From an alpha proteobacterium AAP38 (GTDB lineage Bacteria; Pseudomonadota; Alphaproteobacteria; Azospirillales; Azospirillaceae), in assembly GCA_001296005.1 (NCBI GenBank), contig LJHR01000017.1:51389-115388 (forward strand): a DNA stretch of 64,000 bases. The letters are read 5' to 3'. A model generated the notes under the pieces. It saw nothing but the letters and a program-made list of their open reading frames with translations, ran no database searches and had not been told where the DNA came from. Made by a program: the position numbers and the translations under genes. Below are positions 26,176 to 35,840 of this stretch, one piece after another (position 1 is the first letter of the stretch; the number at the start of each line of letters is the position of its first letter).

Positions 26176-26989
26176 AAGCAGACTTACCGTTTCTAATCTC
26201 GCCTGGACACCCGATCTAGAGGATCAGGCGCTGGCGCTGTTGGCCCGAAGAGGGATTAGAGGGGTGGAAGTCGCGCCGACGCGTATTGCGCCTTGGCCGG
26301 ATCTGAATGCGTCCCGACTCAGGGCATATCGCCGGCATCTCGCCGATCACGGCTTGGTGGTCAGTTCTCTGCAGGCCGTGCTGTTCGGCATCGATGGGGC
26401 AGAACTGCTGCGGGCGGGGCCGGCCTTTACTTGTTTCGAAGCACATATGCGCCGGGTGGCGGAGATCGGTGCTGAACTGAGTGCTGGCGTCATCGTTTTC
26501 GGCGCACCGCGCAGCCGGCTCCTGAACGGGCTGGACCGGGCCGAAGCCATGGAGCGGGCAGTGGAGCGTCTAGCTGGCCTGGTCCCCGCCCTGCGGGCGG
26601 GGGGGCTGGTCTTGGGGATCGAGCCGGTACCTCAGTATTATGGTGGAGAATTCCTGACCTGCGCTGAACAGGTGGCGACCCTGGTGGAACGGATCGGAGA
26701 TCCCGCGATACGGCTGCATCTCGACACCGGCTGCGCGTATTTGGGGGGAGACGCGATCGACTTGATGATTGCGCGCTTCCATCCGCTATTGGCGCATTTC
26801 CATGCGGCCGAACCTGATCTTGCCGGCTTTGCCCAGCCGCTACTTACCCACATGGCGGCCGCTGCGGCGCTTGACCTGACCGGTTATGATGGGTGGATCT
26901 CAATCGAGATGAAGCCGCAAGCACCCGATCCGATACAGGCCTTAGATCAGGCCATCGGTTTCGTACGTTCGCTTTATGACACTGGCTGA
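26165..26989 (+). CDS. Sugar phosphate isomerase/epimerase-like TIM barrel
   Basis: 274 residues of the xylose-isomerase-like TIM-barrel superfamily (AP_endonuc_2). Opening strand LTVSNLAWTPDLEDQALALLARRGIRGVEVAPT; metal-binding Glu in LVLGIEPVPQYYGGEF; Asp/His in IRLHLDTGCAYLGG; His in LLAHFHAAEPD; and a final Glu in GWISIEMKP. The divalent-metal ligands of the fold appear conserved. The ATG overlaps the SDR gene by 11 bases, so the trio is one transcript. Its 3' end overlaps the convergent minus-strand gene by 16 bases. Likely substrate: a free or nucleotide-linked keto-sugar from the partner enzymes (inference). Confidence 0.8.
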   Translation: MADRSRLTVSNLAWTPDLEDQALALLARRGIRGVEVAPTRIAPWPDLNASRLRAYRRHLADHGLVVSSLQAVLFGIDGAELLRAGPAFTCFEAHMRRVAEIGAELSAGVIVFGAPRSRLLNGLDRAEAMERAVERLAGLVPALRAGGLVLGIEPVPQYYGGEFLTCAEQVATLVERIGDPAIRLHLDTGCAYLGGDAIDLMIARFHPLLAHFHAAEPDLAGFAQPLLTHMAAAAALDLTGYDGWISIEMKPQAPDPIQALDQAIGFVRSLYDTG

Positions 26990-28890
26990 TCGATTGTGCC
27001 AGGGGTGCGACCGATCCATTTTGCCGCCTCCGCCACAGCATGCGCCACGCCGCCTGGCTTGACCCGGTAATTGTTACGCCGCCCGTCCGGAATGACGATC
27101 AGTGTCTCCTCCTCGGCTGCATCCTCGATAAATTCGGCCGGCAGGAAATAATGGTCGGCACTGCCCTCCATCGTTTCTTCGCTGAAATAGATATGATAGT
27201 CGAATCTGTGCCGGTGATAGCTTAGATTCATCAACACCACACCTTCTTTGTTTGCGATCCAGCGATATTTGGCCAAGCCGGCCCCCCAGGGCGTCACGAA
27301 ATAATCGCAGGCGCAGCTCCAAAAGATGCTGCTGGCCATCGACGCGCCAATCAGGTCGATGATCTCCACTTCCGTTCCGCCATAGCGCTGCTTAAGCTTG
27401 TCGGCGATCGCATGCTCAATCTGGATAGGAGAGACGTGGGCCGTTTCCTGCATATGGCTGGTGAAGACCAGGGATGCTCCGGCGATCTGGGTCGCATTGT
27501 GACCATCGATGACCACAGCCACCGGGCCATGCACCCTATGCAACTCGTCTATCAGTTCGATGCAGAATTCCGACAGGTTCACAAGGGTCCGGTTCTCCAC
27601 CCGTAACCCGATCAGCACGACAGGCCGTCGCACGGCCTTCAGCCGGGACAGGATGTCGCTAGCGGCGGCGCAATCCGGGTGCTGGGTGTTCAGGTGGACT
27701 ACGGCTTCGCGCAAGGACCTGGTCACGCGAAAGCCGGTGGGTGCCGCTGGAATCCGGCCCTTCTTGTAGGCGTCCAGTTTATAGCTTTCCAATCCCTGCA
27801 GGTCCCGTTGCACCCGGCCTTCTAGGTTGGGGAACAAATGGTCCATCTGTCCGTACATCTCGCTGTGCTGGGCACCCAGCACATGAATAGTCCAGGGATG
27901 ATCCAGGGATGCGTGTGAATGCAGATAATCGACCCCTGTTAGGTCATTCCACAGATGATGGCCCAGATGGTGGTGGCAATAGACGAAGGAGAAGCCGTTG
28001 CCCGGGGCATTGCGGAAATAGTCGGTGACTAGGCACGGGCTGCGGATGACCTCCAGGGCCAGGGCCAGGGAGATGGGCTGGGCGGGGTCGCTATGCTCCA
28101 GAAATGCGCGATCCTCTGCTGATTTGTAGATCGCCTCGCCACCGGTCGGGAAATAGATGCCGATGACGCGGTTGAAAAGATGCGAGGCGACGACGAAGTA
28201 GGTCAGCCCGTGCCGTTCCTCATGGAACCGGTAAAGGAACGTGTTCGCCGTCAGCGCCACGCCGCCGTCACAGGCAACCGTTCCATCCTGCGTCAGGGCC
28301 GGCAGTGTCAGACTTGTGCCCTGGTTGATCGCATCCACAATCAAGGCTAGGCTACTGCACATGAACAGGTTTGCCACCTGCTGGCGGTTCAGGGTGATGG
28401 CTTGCGCGGTGGCGCCGCGCACCGTCAGGTGGTCATCGGCGCCATGCGCATCCATGTCAATCGGCGGCTGTGACCGGCTTTGGCTGAACGCGTGCAGATA
28501 TTCGGTCACCCAAGGGTCGGAGATGGCGAGAATGGGGTGGTTGCCGGCCTCGGCATCAATTGGGTTACCAGCGGTGGTGACCGTCCGCCAGGCCCTCTCA
28601 AAGGCGTCGCGATACAACGGCATTAGATCATGGCGCTGCGACTCGGTCAGGGCACCGAAGCCGGGCGAGATGAGCTTGCAATCCATGTCTAGGTACCAGA
28701 CGGCCTCCTGTCCGCCGACATGGCGCAAACCCAGCAGCAGGATGCCGGCATCCGACGGGCAGAGATAGGTGGGTGACCATCCATCTTGCATGGCAGGCAA
28801 ATCGCCGCCGAACTCGACCGTACCGGCGAAGAATTTGCCGTTTATAGCAAAGACCGGGATAATCGCGCCATGCCGGAACTCAATAGACAT
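26974..28890 (-). CDS. Large protein of unknown function in the glycan locus
   Basis: 638 residues from ATG 28890 (GGAG 8 bases upstream); the frame is open to 28995. I do not recognise a family. N-terminal half: beta-rich, HGAIIPVFAINGKFFAG and then a long helical part. Middle: FVYCHHHLGHHLWNDLTGVDYLH, unusually His-rich. C-terminal half: RPVVLIGLRVENRTLVNLSEFCIELIDEL, VAVVIDGHN, VEIIDLIGASMASSIFWSCACDYFVTPWGAGLAKYRWIANKEGVVL. This last part resembles the donor half of GT-B enzymes such as GT61-like proteins. A divergent glycosyltransferase is my best guess. It follows the decayed glycosyltransferase copy on the same strand, 123 bases downstream. Confidence 0.7.
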   Translation of the reverse strand: MSIEFRHGAIIPVFAINGKFFAGTVEFGGDLPAMQDGWSPTYLCPSDAGILLLGLRHVGGQEAVWYLDMDCKLISPGFGALTESQRHDLMPLYRDAFERAWRTVTTAGNPIDAEAGNHPILAISDPWVTEYLHAFSQSRSQPPIDMDAHGADDHLTVRGATAQAITLNRQQVANLFMCSSLALIVDAINQGTSLTLPALTQDGTVACDGGVALTANTFLYRFHEERHGLTYFVVASHLFNRVIGIYFPTGGEAIYKSAEDRAFLEHSDPAQPISLALALEVIRSPCLVTDYFRNAPGNGFSFVYCHHHLGHHLWNDLTGVDYLHSHASLDHPWTIHVLGAQHSEMYGQMDHLFPNLEGRVQRDLQGLESYKLDAYKKGRIPAAPTGFRVTRSLREAVVHLNTQHPDCAAASDILSRLKAVRRPVVLIGLRVENRTLVNLSEFCIELIDELHRVHGPVAVVIDGHNATQIAGASLVFTSHMQETAHVSPIQIEHAIADKLKQRYGGTEVEIIDLIGASMASSIFWSCACDYFVTPWGAGLAKYRWIANKEGVVLMNLSYHRHRFDYHIYFSEETMEGSADHYFLPAEFIEDAAEEETLIVIPDGRRNNYRVKPGGVAHAVAEAAKWIGRTPGTIDQPVS

Positions 28891-29013
28891 AAAAGAAACT
28901 CCGATATCAAATGCTCGATTGCCGGAAGGATAATGATGCCCTTGGTCGTTTTGGTTGCTCAGTATAATGGCCGGCTTGCAGCGGATCAATCGCAAGCCCC
29001 GGACTGTCCGGCC

Positions 29014-29990
29014 TTATGACATCAAACGCTGCAGCCGTTCCATCTCCGCGCAGATGGTACCGGCCCGGTGGGCCAGAAGGCGGTCTTCCACATCGTTAAG
29101 ATTGTGAGCCTTGAAATGGTGGTCAGGACGCAGCCAGCCAGTGGAACCGGTCAGTTCTATTGCCCACCTCTGGCTGCGCTTGTGATGCCATTTGGCCCGC
29201 GACTTGGTGAAATAGTGGTTCAGGACCAACAGCCTGGCACCGGGCACCGCATGATGGTCGGGACGGCCCTGGCTGCCCCCGATCTGTCCGAATTCATCCA
29301 CCAAGCAGCCTTCGTTCAACTGTGGTGTGTGTATGTCCGGTCGCAGCATGAAGCGAGCCTGTACGATGGTCTTGACATGGTTGTTTAACGAGTTGGCCGC
29401 CAAGGCCCGCCGGACAAAGCGGCTGACGACCAGATCGCCGCCACGACTCAATTGTCCATTGGATTCAAACAGGTGCCACGGCACATGATCCACGCCGCCG
29501 CCCCGCGCCAGCCCTGCCAGCATGTCCGTGCTGCCATTGTCGAACAGCACGCAATGCTGCACGCCGACTAGCGGTGATGGGCGATCCATTCCAGCAGATA
29601 AGGCGCTTCGTCCTTGACGATGGCGACAACAACCGCCAGATCAAGCGACGGAGAGACTGGCGCGGGCGGTACGGGCCGGAACCGCATGTCGGGTAGCAGG
29701 AGGCGCACAGGGGTACCGTATAATGGCGCCCCTTCGGAACCAGCCAGCACCAGTTCGCCGGCGTGGCCATCCAGATGGCTGCCGGGTAGCGGAATGAAGA
29801 AGGCATAATTGCCCTGGCCGATGCCGGCGGCCTGCAGATAGGGCTGGTGGCTGCCGGTCGGCCCTTCGGCCACCAGTTGGCCGTCGATCAGGACGCGGAT
29901 GGATACGGGCTCGGTCGGCGATGCCGGGTTCCAGGCCCAGCCGCAGACATCCCGTCCGGCGATGCAATCAAAATTGCATTGGGCCATCAT
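29014..29990 (-). pseudogene. Decayed duplicate of the GWAWDP glycosyltransferase
   Basis: Two frames together match the protein at 7759-8949. The first (from about 29990) gives the N-terminal module (GRDVCGWAWNPASPTEPV, GQGNYAFFIPLPGSHLDG) and the start of the catalytic domain up to LLEWIAHHR. A frameshift near 29570-29589 moves to the second frame, which resumes LVGVQHCVLFDNGSTD. Relative to the intact copy about 60 residues are then missing, including the metal-binding DAD loop (WVAFIDADEFLNPL), before VPWHLFESNGQ. The rest (LNHYFTKSRAKWHHKRSQ) runs to the normal end. With both a frameshift and loss of the catalytic acid it cannot be active. Confidence 0.85.
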
Positions 29991-30365
29991 CAGCTTCCCC
30001 GGTTCTGTCGCGATGCCGGGACCGGGCCAGGATGGGGATCGACCATGGCCGTACAGGCCCAACGCCGACACATATGCAGTTCCATATTCCTGTCGCGGAC
30101 ACGGCTGACGCCTTACCCAGTGGCATCGCTCGATATGTCGTTCCCCACAATTGAAAGCCTTATGTCCCGCGTGGCAGGCCGCAGGACATGGAAGCGATCT
30201 TCAGCATTGCCGCGCCAAAGGTTCAATCCCGCGTCTGTGCGGCCAATTTCGTCTTGACTTTTCTCTCCCCGGACAGCTGATATCCGATGATAGACGTTTC
30301 CTTCTTCTATGGTAGACTAACCAGATACTATGAAACGTGGATCTCATTGGGGATGAGGATAGGGT
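29991..30365. other. Divergent spacer upstream of gmhA
   Basis: No gene is supported here. A TTGACT at 30254-30259 could serve as a -35 box for gmhA, with a weak -10 (TGATAT, 30278-30283) 18 bases on. The last 130 bases are AT-richer than the flanks, as expected for a promoter region. Confidence 0.35.
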
Positions 30366-30992
30366 ATGTTGGACAAGTTTCCTGCCGTCAAATTTGATGA
30401 CGCGGCCGAATTCACGTCACTGTATTTCAAGCGCTTGTACGAGGCCAGCCAAACCATTCAGCCCGGAGCGATGCGCGCCGCAGCGGATTTGCTCGGGGAT
30501 ACCGTTCGAGCGGGAAACTGGGTTTATGCCTGCGGCAATGGCGGCTCGGCGGCAATCTGCAACCATCTGCATTGTGACTTCGCCAAGGGCATCCGTACCA
30601 GCACCAACCTTCGTCCACGTATCCACAGCCTGTCTGCGCACCTCGAGATGATCACCGCCATCGGCAATGATTTCTCCTATGACGACATCTATGCCTTTCA
30701 GCTGAGCGGTATCGGCCAGCCCGGTGACCTTCTTATCACCATCAGTTCATCGGGCAATTCGGAAAACATTGTGCGTCCGTTGCAATGGGCACGCGACAAC
30801 GGCCTGCGCACCATCGCGCTCACGGGGTTCGATGGCGGTCGCTCGGCGCGGTTGGCGAACGTGAACATCCATGTCGCCGCAGACAATTACGGTATTGTTG
30901 AGGATACCCATCAGTCGGTGATGCATATTCTGGCACAGTATCTCCGGCAGGAAGCCATGCCCGCGGACAGCATCTCCTGTGTTAGGTTTTGA
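30366..30992 (+). CDS. gmhA: Phosphoheptose isomerase-like SIS protein (GmhA type)
   Basis: 208 residues, one SIS domain. Phosphosugar-binding loops are CGNGGSAA (56-63) and ISSSGNSEN (126-134). His182 in EDTHQSVMH matches the catalytic His180 of E. coli GmhA; the position of its Glu65 appears to be Asp71 (CDFAKG). GmhA converts sedoheptulose 7-phosphate to D-glycero-D-manno-heptose 7-phosphate, the first step to activated heptose. The later steps (kinase HddA, phosphatase GmhB, nucleotidyltransferase HddC) are encoded at 41460-44386. An AGGATAGGG precedes the ATG. It is separated from those genes by an AT-rich pair and IS debris. Confidence 0.82.
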   Translation: MLDKFPAVKFDDAAEFTSLYFKRLYEASQTIQPGAMRAAADLLGDTVRAGNWVYACGNGGSAAICNHLHCDFAKGIRTSTNLRPRIHSLSAHLEMITAIGNDFSYDDIYAFQLSGIGQPGDLLITISSSGNSENIVRPLQWARDNGLRTIALTGFDGGRSARLANVNIHVAADNYGIVEDTHQSVMHILAQYLRQEAMPADSISCVRF

Positions 30993-31031
30993 CCGCTAGA
31001 GATCAGATTCTTCAATCGCGGAAGGTGGGAA

Positions 31032-31835
31032 ATGTCCAGCATCGACATTGTTGAGAAGTCGATAACGTTACGGTCAAATGGCCGCGACTCTCTCACATGC
31101 CCATGTTGCGGAACTGAAAGTTTCATGGTTCCACGGGAAAAGTGCATTGGAACTTTGGATGGCCGCATCTACAATCTTTGGACGTGCCTATTTTGCACAG
31201 CAATTATCAATCGAGATGATATTGAAGCGTCCATTCGAGAAAATAGTTCTATATCTGATCAGGCGGAATCTTCTCATCATTTTTATGATTCTTCATGCTT
31301 GGACGAAAGCAAAATTAAAAAATATATTGAGGGCGATCAAAGAATAGACTTCTTAATTGCCAATTATCCCGAGGTTCCTAGGGGGGTCTTTCTAGATTTT
31401 GGCGCCGGGCAAGGTTTTGCTGCATCAAGTGCTACGAAGTATTTTGAGAAGTCTATTGCATTTGAAATATCGGTTGAAAACATTTTTCGCATCCACCATA
31501 TGCTTCCAAATAAAGACCGCGTGGAAATCACTAATGATATATCAGAGATTGAAGGTTTTGACGTTCTTTTTGCCTTTCACGTCCTAGAACATATCCCAGA
31601 TATGTTGGTGGTGATTAGCAATTTAATAAGAAGGCTAAACCCTGGCGGGGCGCTTTTCTTTCAAGTGCCTCTCTTCAGAAGAGACTATCTTACTCGCACT
31701 CACTACACCTTCATGAATAGTTATGCGTGTGAAAGGTTATGCGAAAAACTAGACCTCGTAGTAAAGGGGGTATGGTTCGACCACGACCAAGATTTCATAA
31801 CATGCATAGCATGCCAAGCTGTAAGAAATACTTAG
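31032..31835 (+). CDS. SAM-dependent methyltransferase with zinc ribbon, AT-rich gene
   Basis: 267 residues. An N-terminal zinc ribbon (CPCC at 23-26, CLFC at 52-55) precedes a class I methyltransferase fold: SAM loop FLDFGAGQGFAA, the acidic strand-2 end AFEISVE, the AFHVLEHIPD motif and a NPGGALFFQVPLF strand. This C-methyltransferase-like design is typical of sugar-methylating enzymes of O-antigen loci. The gene is much richer in A and T than its neighbours, with codons such as AAA, ATA and TTT frequent, so it was probably acquired separately. It is followed after 11 bases by the sulfotransferase. Confidence 0.82.
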   Translation: MSSIDIVEKSITLRSNGRDSLTCPCCGTESFMVPREKCIGTLDGRIYNLWTCLFCTAIINRDDIEASIRENSSISDQAESSHHFYDSSCLDESKIKKYIEGDQRIDFLIANYPEVPRGVFLDFGAGQGFAASSATKYFEKSIAFEISVENIFRIHHMLPNKDRVEITNDISEIEGFDVLFAFHVLEHIPDMLVVISNLIRRLNPGGALFFQVPLFRRDYLTRTHYTFMNSYACERLCEKLDLVVKGVWFDHDQDFITCIACQAVRNT

Positions 31836-31846
31836 GAGCAAAAGCG

Positions 31847-33106
31847 ATGAAAAAACTATCACGACCTAAAGCCAAACTCTATTTTTTGCATATTCCAAAG
31901 TGTGCCGGGACAACATTTAGGACTTGGCTTGAGAATAACTTCCATGAGAGTGAAGTGTTGAGTTTGTGGGATGATATAAGTATCTCAAACATCCCTCCGA
32001 GTGTTTTGAAAGAAAAATCCTGCATTTCCAGCCACAGCGGGTGGGGGCCGGTGCCATACATAAAGCATACACATCGTGTGGTTACTGTATTAAGAGATCC
32101 AGTTTCCCGGAGTATCTCAAGTTATAGATTTATACTGCAGTCAAATAATCATTACTTGCACGAAATTGCTCAAAATACTAGTACGTTGGAATTTTTCCGT
32201 CACCCAACCGTTCGCTTGTACATGGCCAACGGGCAATGTCGGCAACTGTCTTTTGGCAGTATGGAAGAAGCATCAAAGATCAATCTTTATGCGAGCTCTC
32301 AGTTTAGTAATCTTCATGAGATTGAGATTCAGAAATATGATACCAGAATACTTCAGTTGGCCAAAGAAAGGATAAAGAATATTGACTTTCTAGGTACATG
32401 CGAGAACATCCTGGATCTAGTTTATGCTATGTCGGGTTTCTATGGTTGGTTTCCACCGACATATCTCCCAAAATTTAATGTCACTGGCGCTGAATTTGTC
32501 GCCGATTTAACATCGGAGGTTCTAGATGAAATAAGGTCATTAAATATACTCGATCAAGAGCTCTATGAGTATGCTCTGGTGGAAATATCCCGTCGTTCAG
32601 ACAGTCTCCATTCTAGAGAGCATCTACTAAGAGAATTTAGCAATTTGGCACGGAGAGGCGAAATTCAAAATGATTCTATCTTTGACTTCAAAAAGCCACT
32701 TCATGGAGAAGGTTGGTATGGTCGCGAACGCGGACATGATGGGAAGGGTGCTCGATGGACTGGACCCAATTCTTCTTCGGTTTTATATCTAAATTTGAAG
32801 GGTAATGAAAATTGCATAGTAACAATGAAAGCCTCATCTTATGTCCCTGATATTATTAATAACATTGAATTATACTGCAATGACACGCGACTTCCTTCAT
32901 CTTCATATCAACTTAACCCGCAAGATGGAAACACAAGAATTATTACAGCCAAAATTGATAAGGCCCATGTACCTGAAATCAATGGTGTGGTAAAATTTTC
33001 AATAAATATTCCGAGAACTGTCATTCCTAACAAGCTCCAAAGCGCTGACCCAGACCAACGGGCACTTGGAGTTTACGTTCACTGGATGGATTTTATCAAT
33101 GGGTAG
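31847..33106 (+). CDS. Sulfotransferase-like protein, AT-rich gene
   Basis: 419 residues from ATG 31847, with AGGAG 9 bases upstream; an in-frame ATG at 31739 would lie inside the methyltransferase gene. The PAPS 5'-phosphosulfate loop is LHIPKCAGTTFRTWL near the start, and the 3'-phosphate loop is VVTVLRDPVSRSISSYRF near residue 90. Together these define Sulfotransfer_2-like enzymes. Residues 290-419 form an additional beta-rich C-terminal domain (LHGEGWYGRERGHDGKGARWTG) that I do not recognise. It probably sulfates a surface glycan. The base composition matches the gene before it, so the two likely arrived together. Confidence 0.82.
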   Translation: MKKLSRPKAKLYFLHIPKCAGTTFRTWLENNFHESEVLSLWDDISISNIPPSVLKEKSCISSHSGWGPVPYIKHTHRVVTVLRDPVSRSISSYRFILQSNNHYLHEIAQNTSTLEFFRHPTVRLYMANGQCRQLSFGSMEEASKINLYASSQFSNLHEIEIQKYDTRILQLAKERIKNIDFLGTCENILDLVYAMSGFYGWFPPTYLPKFNVTGAEFVADLTSEVLDEIRSLNILDQELYEYALVEISRRSDSLHSREHLLREFSNLARRGEIQNDSIFDFKKPLHGEGWYGRERGHDGKGARWTGPNSSSVLYLNLKGNENCIVTMKASSYVPDIINNIELYCNDTRLPSSSYQLNPQDGNTRIITAKIDKAHVPEINGVVKFSINIPRTVIPNKLQSADPDQRALGVYVHWMDFING

Positions 33107-33289
33107 CGTAACAGCAGTTCCATTTTCGTCCTCATTGGGCAAGCACCAGCAAATCCCAATAAGTTTCTAACCCGGATTATGCACCTGGGTACGTCCTGGC
33201 GGTTGGCGGGTGTGGCATAAGTCATTGATTGGGTTTAGGATTCAGTCGCCAAACAGATATCCGCCCGATCCAAGGACGCGACACCTGCC

Positions 33290-34408
33290 ATGCGAGAGAA
33301 TACGCCGTTGTTACCCGGTCTGTCACCCGTTTCGGGCAAGCGGGTGGAGGCCTGTTTCGATGGGGGCAGCCTGTCGTCCGATGCCGGTGTGCTGGCACTG
33401 CGGGGGATCGAATCCGGCTGAAGGTGGCGGCGCGGCTGGCGGCCTGCATCGCCGATACCCGTCAGCCCGAGCGGGTCCGACACAGCTTGGCCGACATCAT
33501 CCGTTTCCGCCTGCTGATGATCGCCTGCGGCTATGAGGATGGCATCGACGCCGACAGTCCGCGCGGCGATCCGGCCTTCAAGATGGCGCTCGGCCGGTTG
33601 CCCTCGGCGGCGGACCTCTTTCGCAATCCACCATTTCGCGCCTGGAGAACCGGCCGGACGCCCGCGCCCTGCTGCGCATGGGCCGGGCCATGGTCGAGCT
33701 TTACTGCGCCAGTTTCCGCCAGGTGCCGCAGCGCATCGTGCTGGACATCGATGATACGTTCGACGCTGCCCATGGCCACCAGCAGTTACGGCTGTTCAAT
33801 GCTCATTACGATGAGTACGGCTTCCAGCCCATCATCGTGTTCGATGGCGAGGGCCGGTTCGTCGCGGCAATTCTGCGCCCCGCCCGCCGCCCCAGCGGTC
33901 GGGAAATAGCCTTCCACCTGCGCCGTCTGATCCGGATGATCCGGGCCCACTGGCCCCAGGTGGAGATCCTGATCCGGGCAGACAGCCACTATGCAGCACC
34001 CGACGTCTTCAACCTCTGCCGGGCGGTGGGCGTGGATTTCATCCTCGGGCTGGCCACCAACGCCGCCCTTCGGACCCATGTCATCCCTCTGGAGGCCAGC
34101 ACCAGGGCACGGGCGACGGGACCGGACAAGGTCCGCCGCTTCGCCGAATTCCATGACGCCGCCCGCACTTGGCAGCGGGTGGAGCGCATCATCGCCCGCG
34201 TCGAGGCGGGGCCCCAGGGCGTGGACACCCGCTTCATTGTCACCAGCCTGACCGGCGGCCGGGGCAAGTGGCTCTATGAACAGGTCTATTGCCACCGGGG
34301 CGTAGCCGAGAACCATATCAAAAGCTGGAAAACCCATCTGGCCGCCGACCGCACCAGCTGCACCCGCGCCAGCGCCAACCAGATGCGCCTCATGCTGCAC
34401 GCCGGGCC
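33290..34408 (+). pseudogene. IS1380-family transposase, frameshifted and truncated
   Basis: From ATG 33290 one frame gives VEACFDGGSLSSDAGVLAL and stops near 33421. The next frame carries LKVAARLAACIADTRQPERV and DIIRFRLLMIACGYEDG, and a shift near 33620 leads to TISRLENRPDARALLRMG. The third frame holds the DDE core: VLDIDDTFDAAHGHQQLRLFNAHYDE, then ILIRADSHYAAPDVFNLC. Near 34400 (NQMRLMLHA) the element is cut and IS21 sequence begins. This is the IS1380 order with at least two frameshifts and no C-terminus. Confidence 0.82.
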
Positions 34409-34918
34409 GCACCTTCCGCAATCTGGACGATCTGCACGCCCAGGTCCGGCCATGGCTGGACCAGGTGGCCAATGTCCGCCGCCATGCCACCACCGGTCGG
34501 GTGGTTATTGAGCATTTCGCCGAGGAGAAACCCAGCCTCCGGCCGTTGCCCGCCGGTCCCTGCAATGCCGTGCTCGCCCTGGAGCGGCGTGTCACCCGCG
34601 ACGGCATGGTGTCAGTGGCCGGCAACCTTTATTCCGTGCCCGATTGCACCCGCCGGCGCGTCGTGGAGGTACAGGTGACCGCCACCCAGGTTCAGATCCT
34701 GGAGGATGGAAGGCTGATCGCCAACCGTCCCGTCCTGGAGGGACGCGGTCAGCGCCGCCTGCTGGAGGGACATCGCACCCTGCCACCCCCAGCCAACAGT
34801 ACCGTTCGGGAGGGGGCGGTACCGCCCCCCCCCGCCCGGACGTACCGTGACGCCCCGCGACCTCACCATCTATGACGCCATCGGCCGCCGACTGGCCGAC
34901 CAGGGAATACGGCCATGA
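34409..34918 (+). pseudogene. istA: IS21-type istA, C-terminal fragment
   Basis: The frame reads TFRNLDDLHAQVRPWLDQVA, then RRVTRDGMVSVAGNLYSVPD, the usual IstA C-terminal region. The frame breaks at a nine-C run (34825-34833) beside an 18-bp palindrome (34812-34829, GGGGGCGGTACCGCCCCC). After an indel it resumes as VTPRDLTIYDAIGRRLADQG and stops at 34918. That stop overlaps the istB ATG (ATGA), the normal IS21 arrangement. The N-terminal integrase core is missing. Confidence 0.78.
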
Positions 34919-35750
34919 CGCTGATCCCATCGACCCTGGAACGCATCCGCCGACATCTGGTGGGCCTGCGCATGCCGCGTGCCCTGGAAGCCCTGGATGG
35001 CACCGTCCGCCAGCTCGAACGCGGTGAAATCTCCGCCCTGGAGGCGCTGGAGGCCCTGCTGGGCGAGGAACTGACCCTGCGCGAGGGATGGCGCATCAAG
35101 GCCGCACTCAAGATGGGGCGGCTGATCAACATCAAGACCCTGGAGGGGTTCGATTTCTCCTTCCAGCCCTCGCTGGACCGCAACCGCATCATGACCCTGG
35201 CCCAGCTGGATTTCATCGCCCGCCACGAGGTCTTACATTTTCTCGGCCAGCCGGTACTGGAAAAACCCATCTGGCCTTGGCATTGGGCGTAGAGTCCGTC
35301 AAGGGCGGTCACTCCGTCTATTTCATGACCCTGGCCGACCTCATCACCTCCCTGGCCAAGGCAGAGCGCGAGGGAAATCTGCGCGAACGCCTACGCTTCC
35401 TCTGCCGGCCACAGTTGCTCATCGTCGATGAGATCGGCTACCTGCCGGTCATCCCGGGCGGTGGAAACCTGTTCTTCCAACTCGTCAACGCCCGCTACGA
35501 ACGCGGCGCCATGATCCTCACCTCAAACCGTGGCTTTGCCGAATGGGGCGAGGTCTTCAACGACCCCGTCGTCGCCATGGCCCTGCTGGACGGTCTCCTG
35601 CATCATGCCATCGTCGTCCACATTGAAGGCGCCAGCTATCGACTGCGCCGTCATGCCGACCTGATCCCGGATAACAACCGCGCCAGACCCATCAACCCGC
35701 CAAACCAGCCAAAACCAAGGGGGAGGCCGCCGAAAAACAAACAAGCCTGA
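34915..35750 (+). pseudogene. istB: IS21-type istB ATPase with a single-base frameshift
   Basis: The first frame gives the IstB N-terminus (MTLIPSTLERIRRHLVGLRM to FIARHEVLHFLGQP). One base appears lost near 35246-35255, exactly at the Walker A loop; the other frame continues GTGKTHLALALGVESVKGGH, then LLIVDEIGYLPV (Walker B) and ILTSNRGFAEWGEVFND to the end at 35750. IstB is the AAA+ helper of IS21 transposition. A sequencing error could restore it, but without an intact istA the element would remain inactive. IS21-like end repeats (TGGGGAATTTTCAAACGCC and TGGGGATTTCCATTTCGCC) follow at 35781-35828. Confidence 0.82.
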
Positions 35751-35840
35751 CTATCCAAAATCAATTCGCCAGCCAAACCATCTGGGGAATTTTCAAACGC
35801 CACTTCTGGGGATTTCCATTTCGCCCTTTACAGCCGGTGC

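Noticed and set aside
34812..34833. Palindrome and nine-C run as a phase-variation switch
   Set aside because: It lies within a dead istA fragment, so changes there would not switch any working gene.
35240..35260. Programmed frameshift in istB
   Set aside because: IS21 elements use coupled start-stop overlap between istA and istB, not frameshifting at the Walker A loop; no slippery heptamer is seen.
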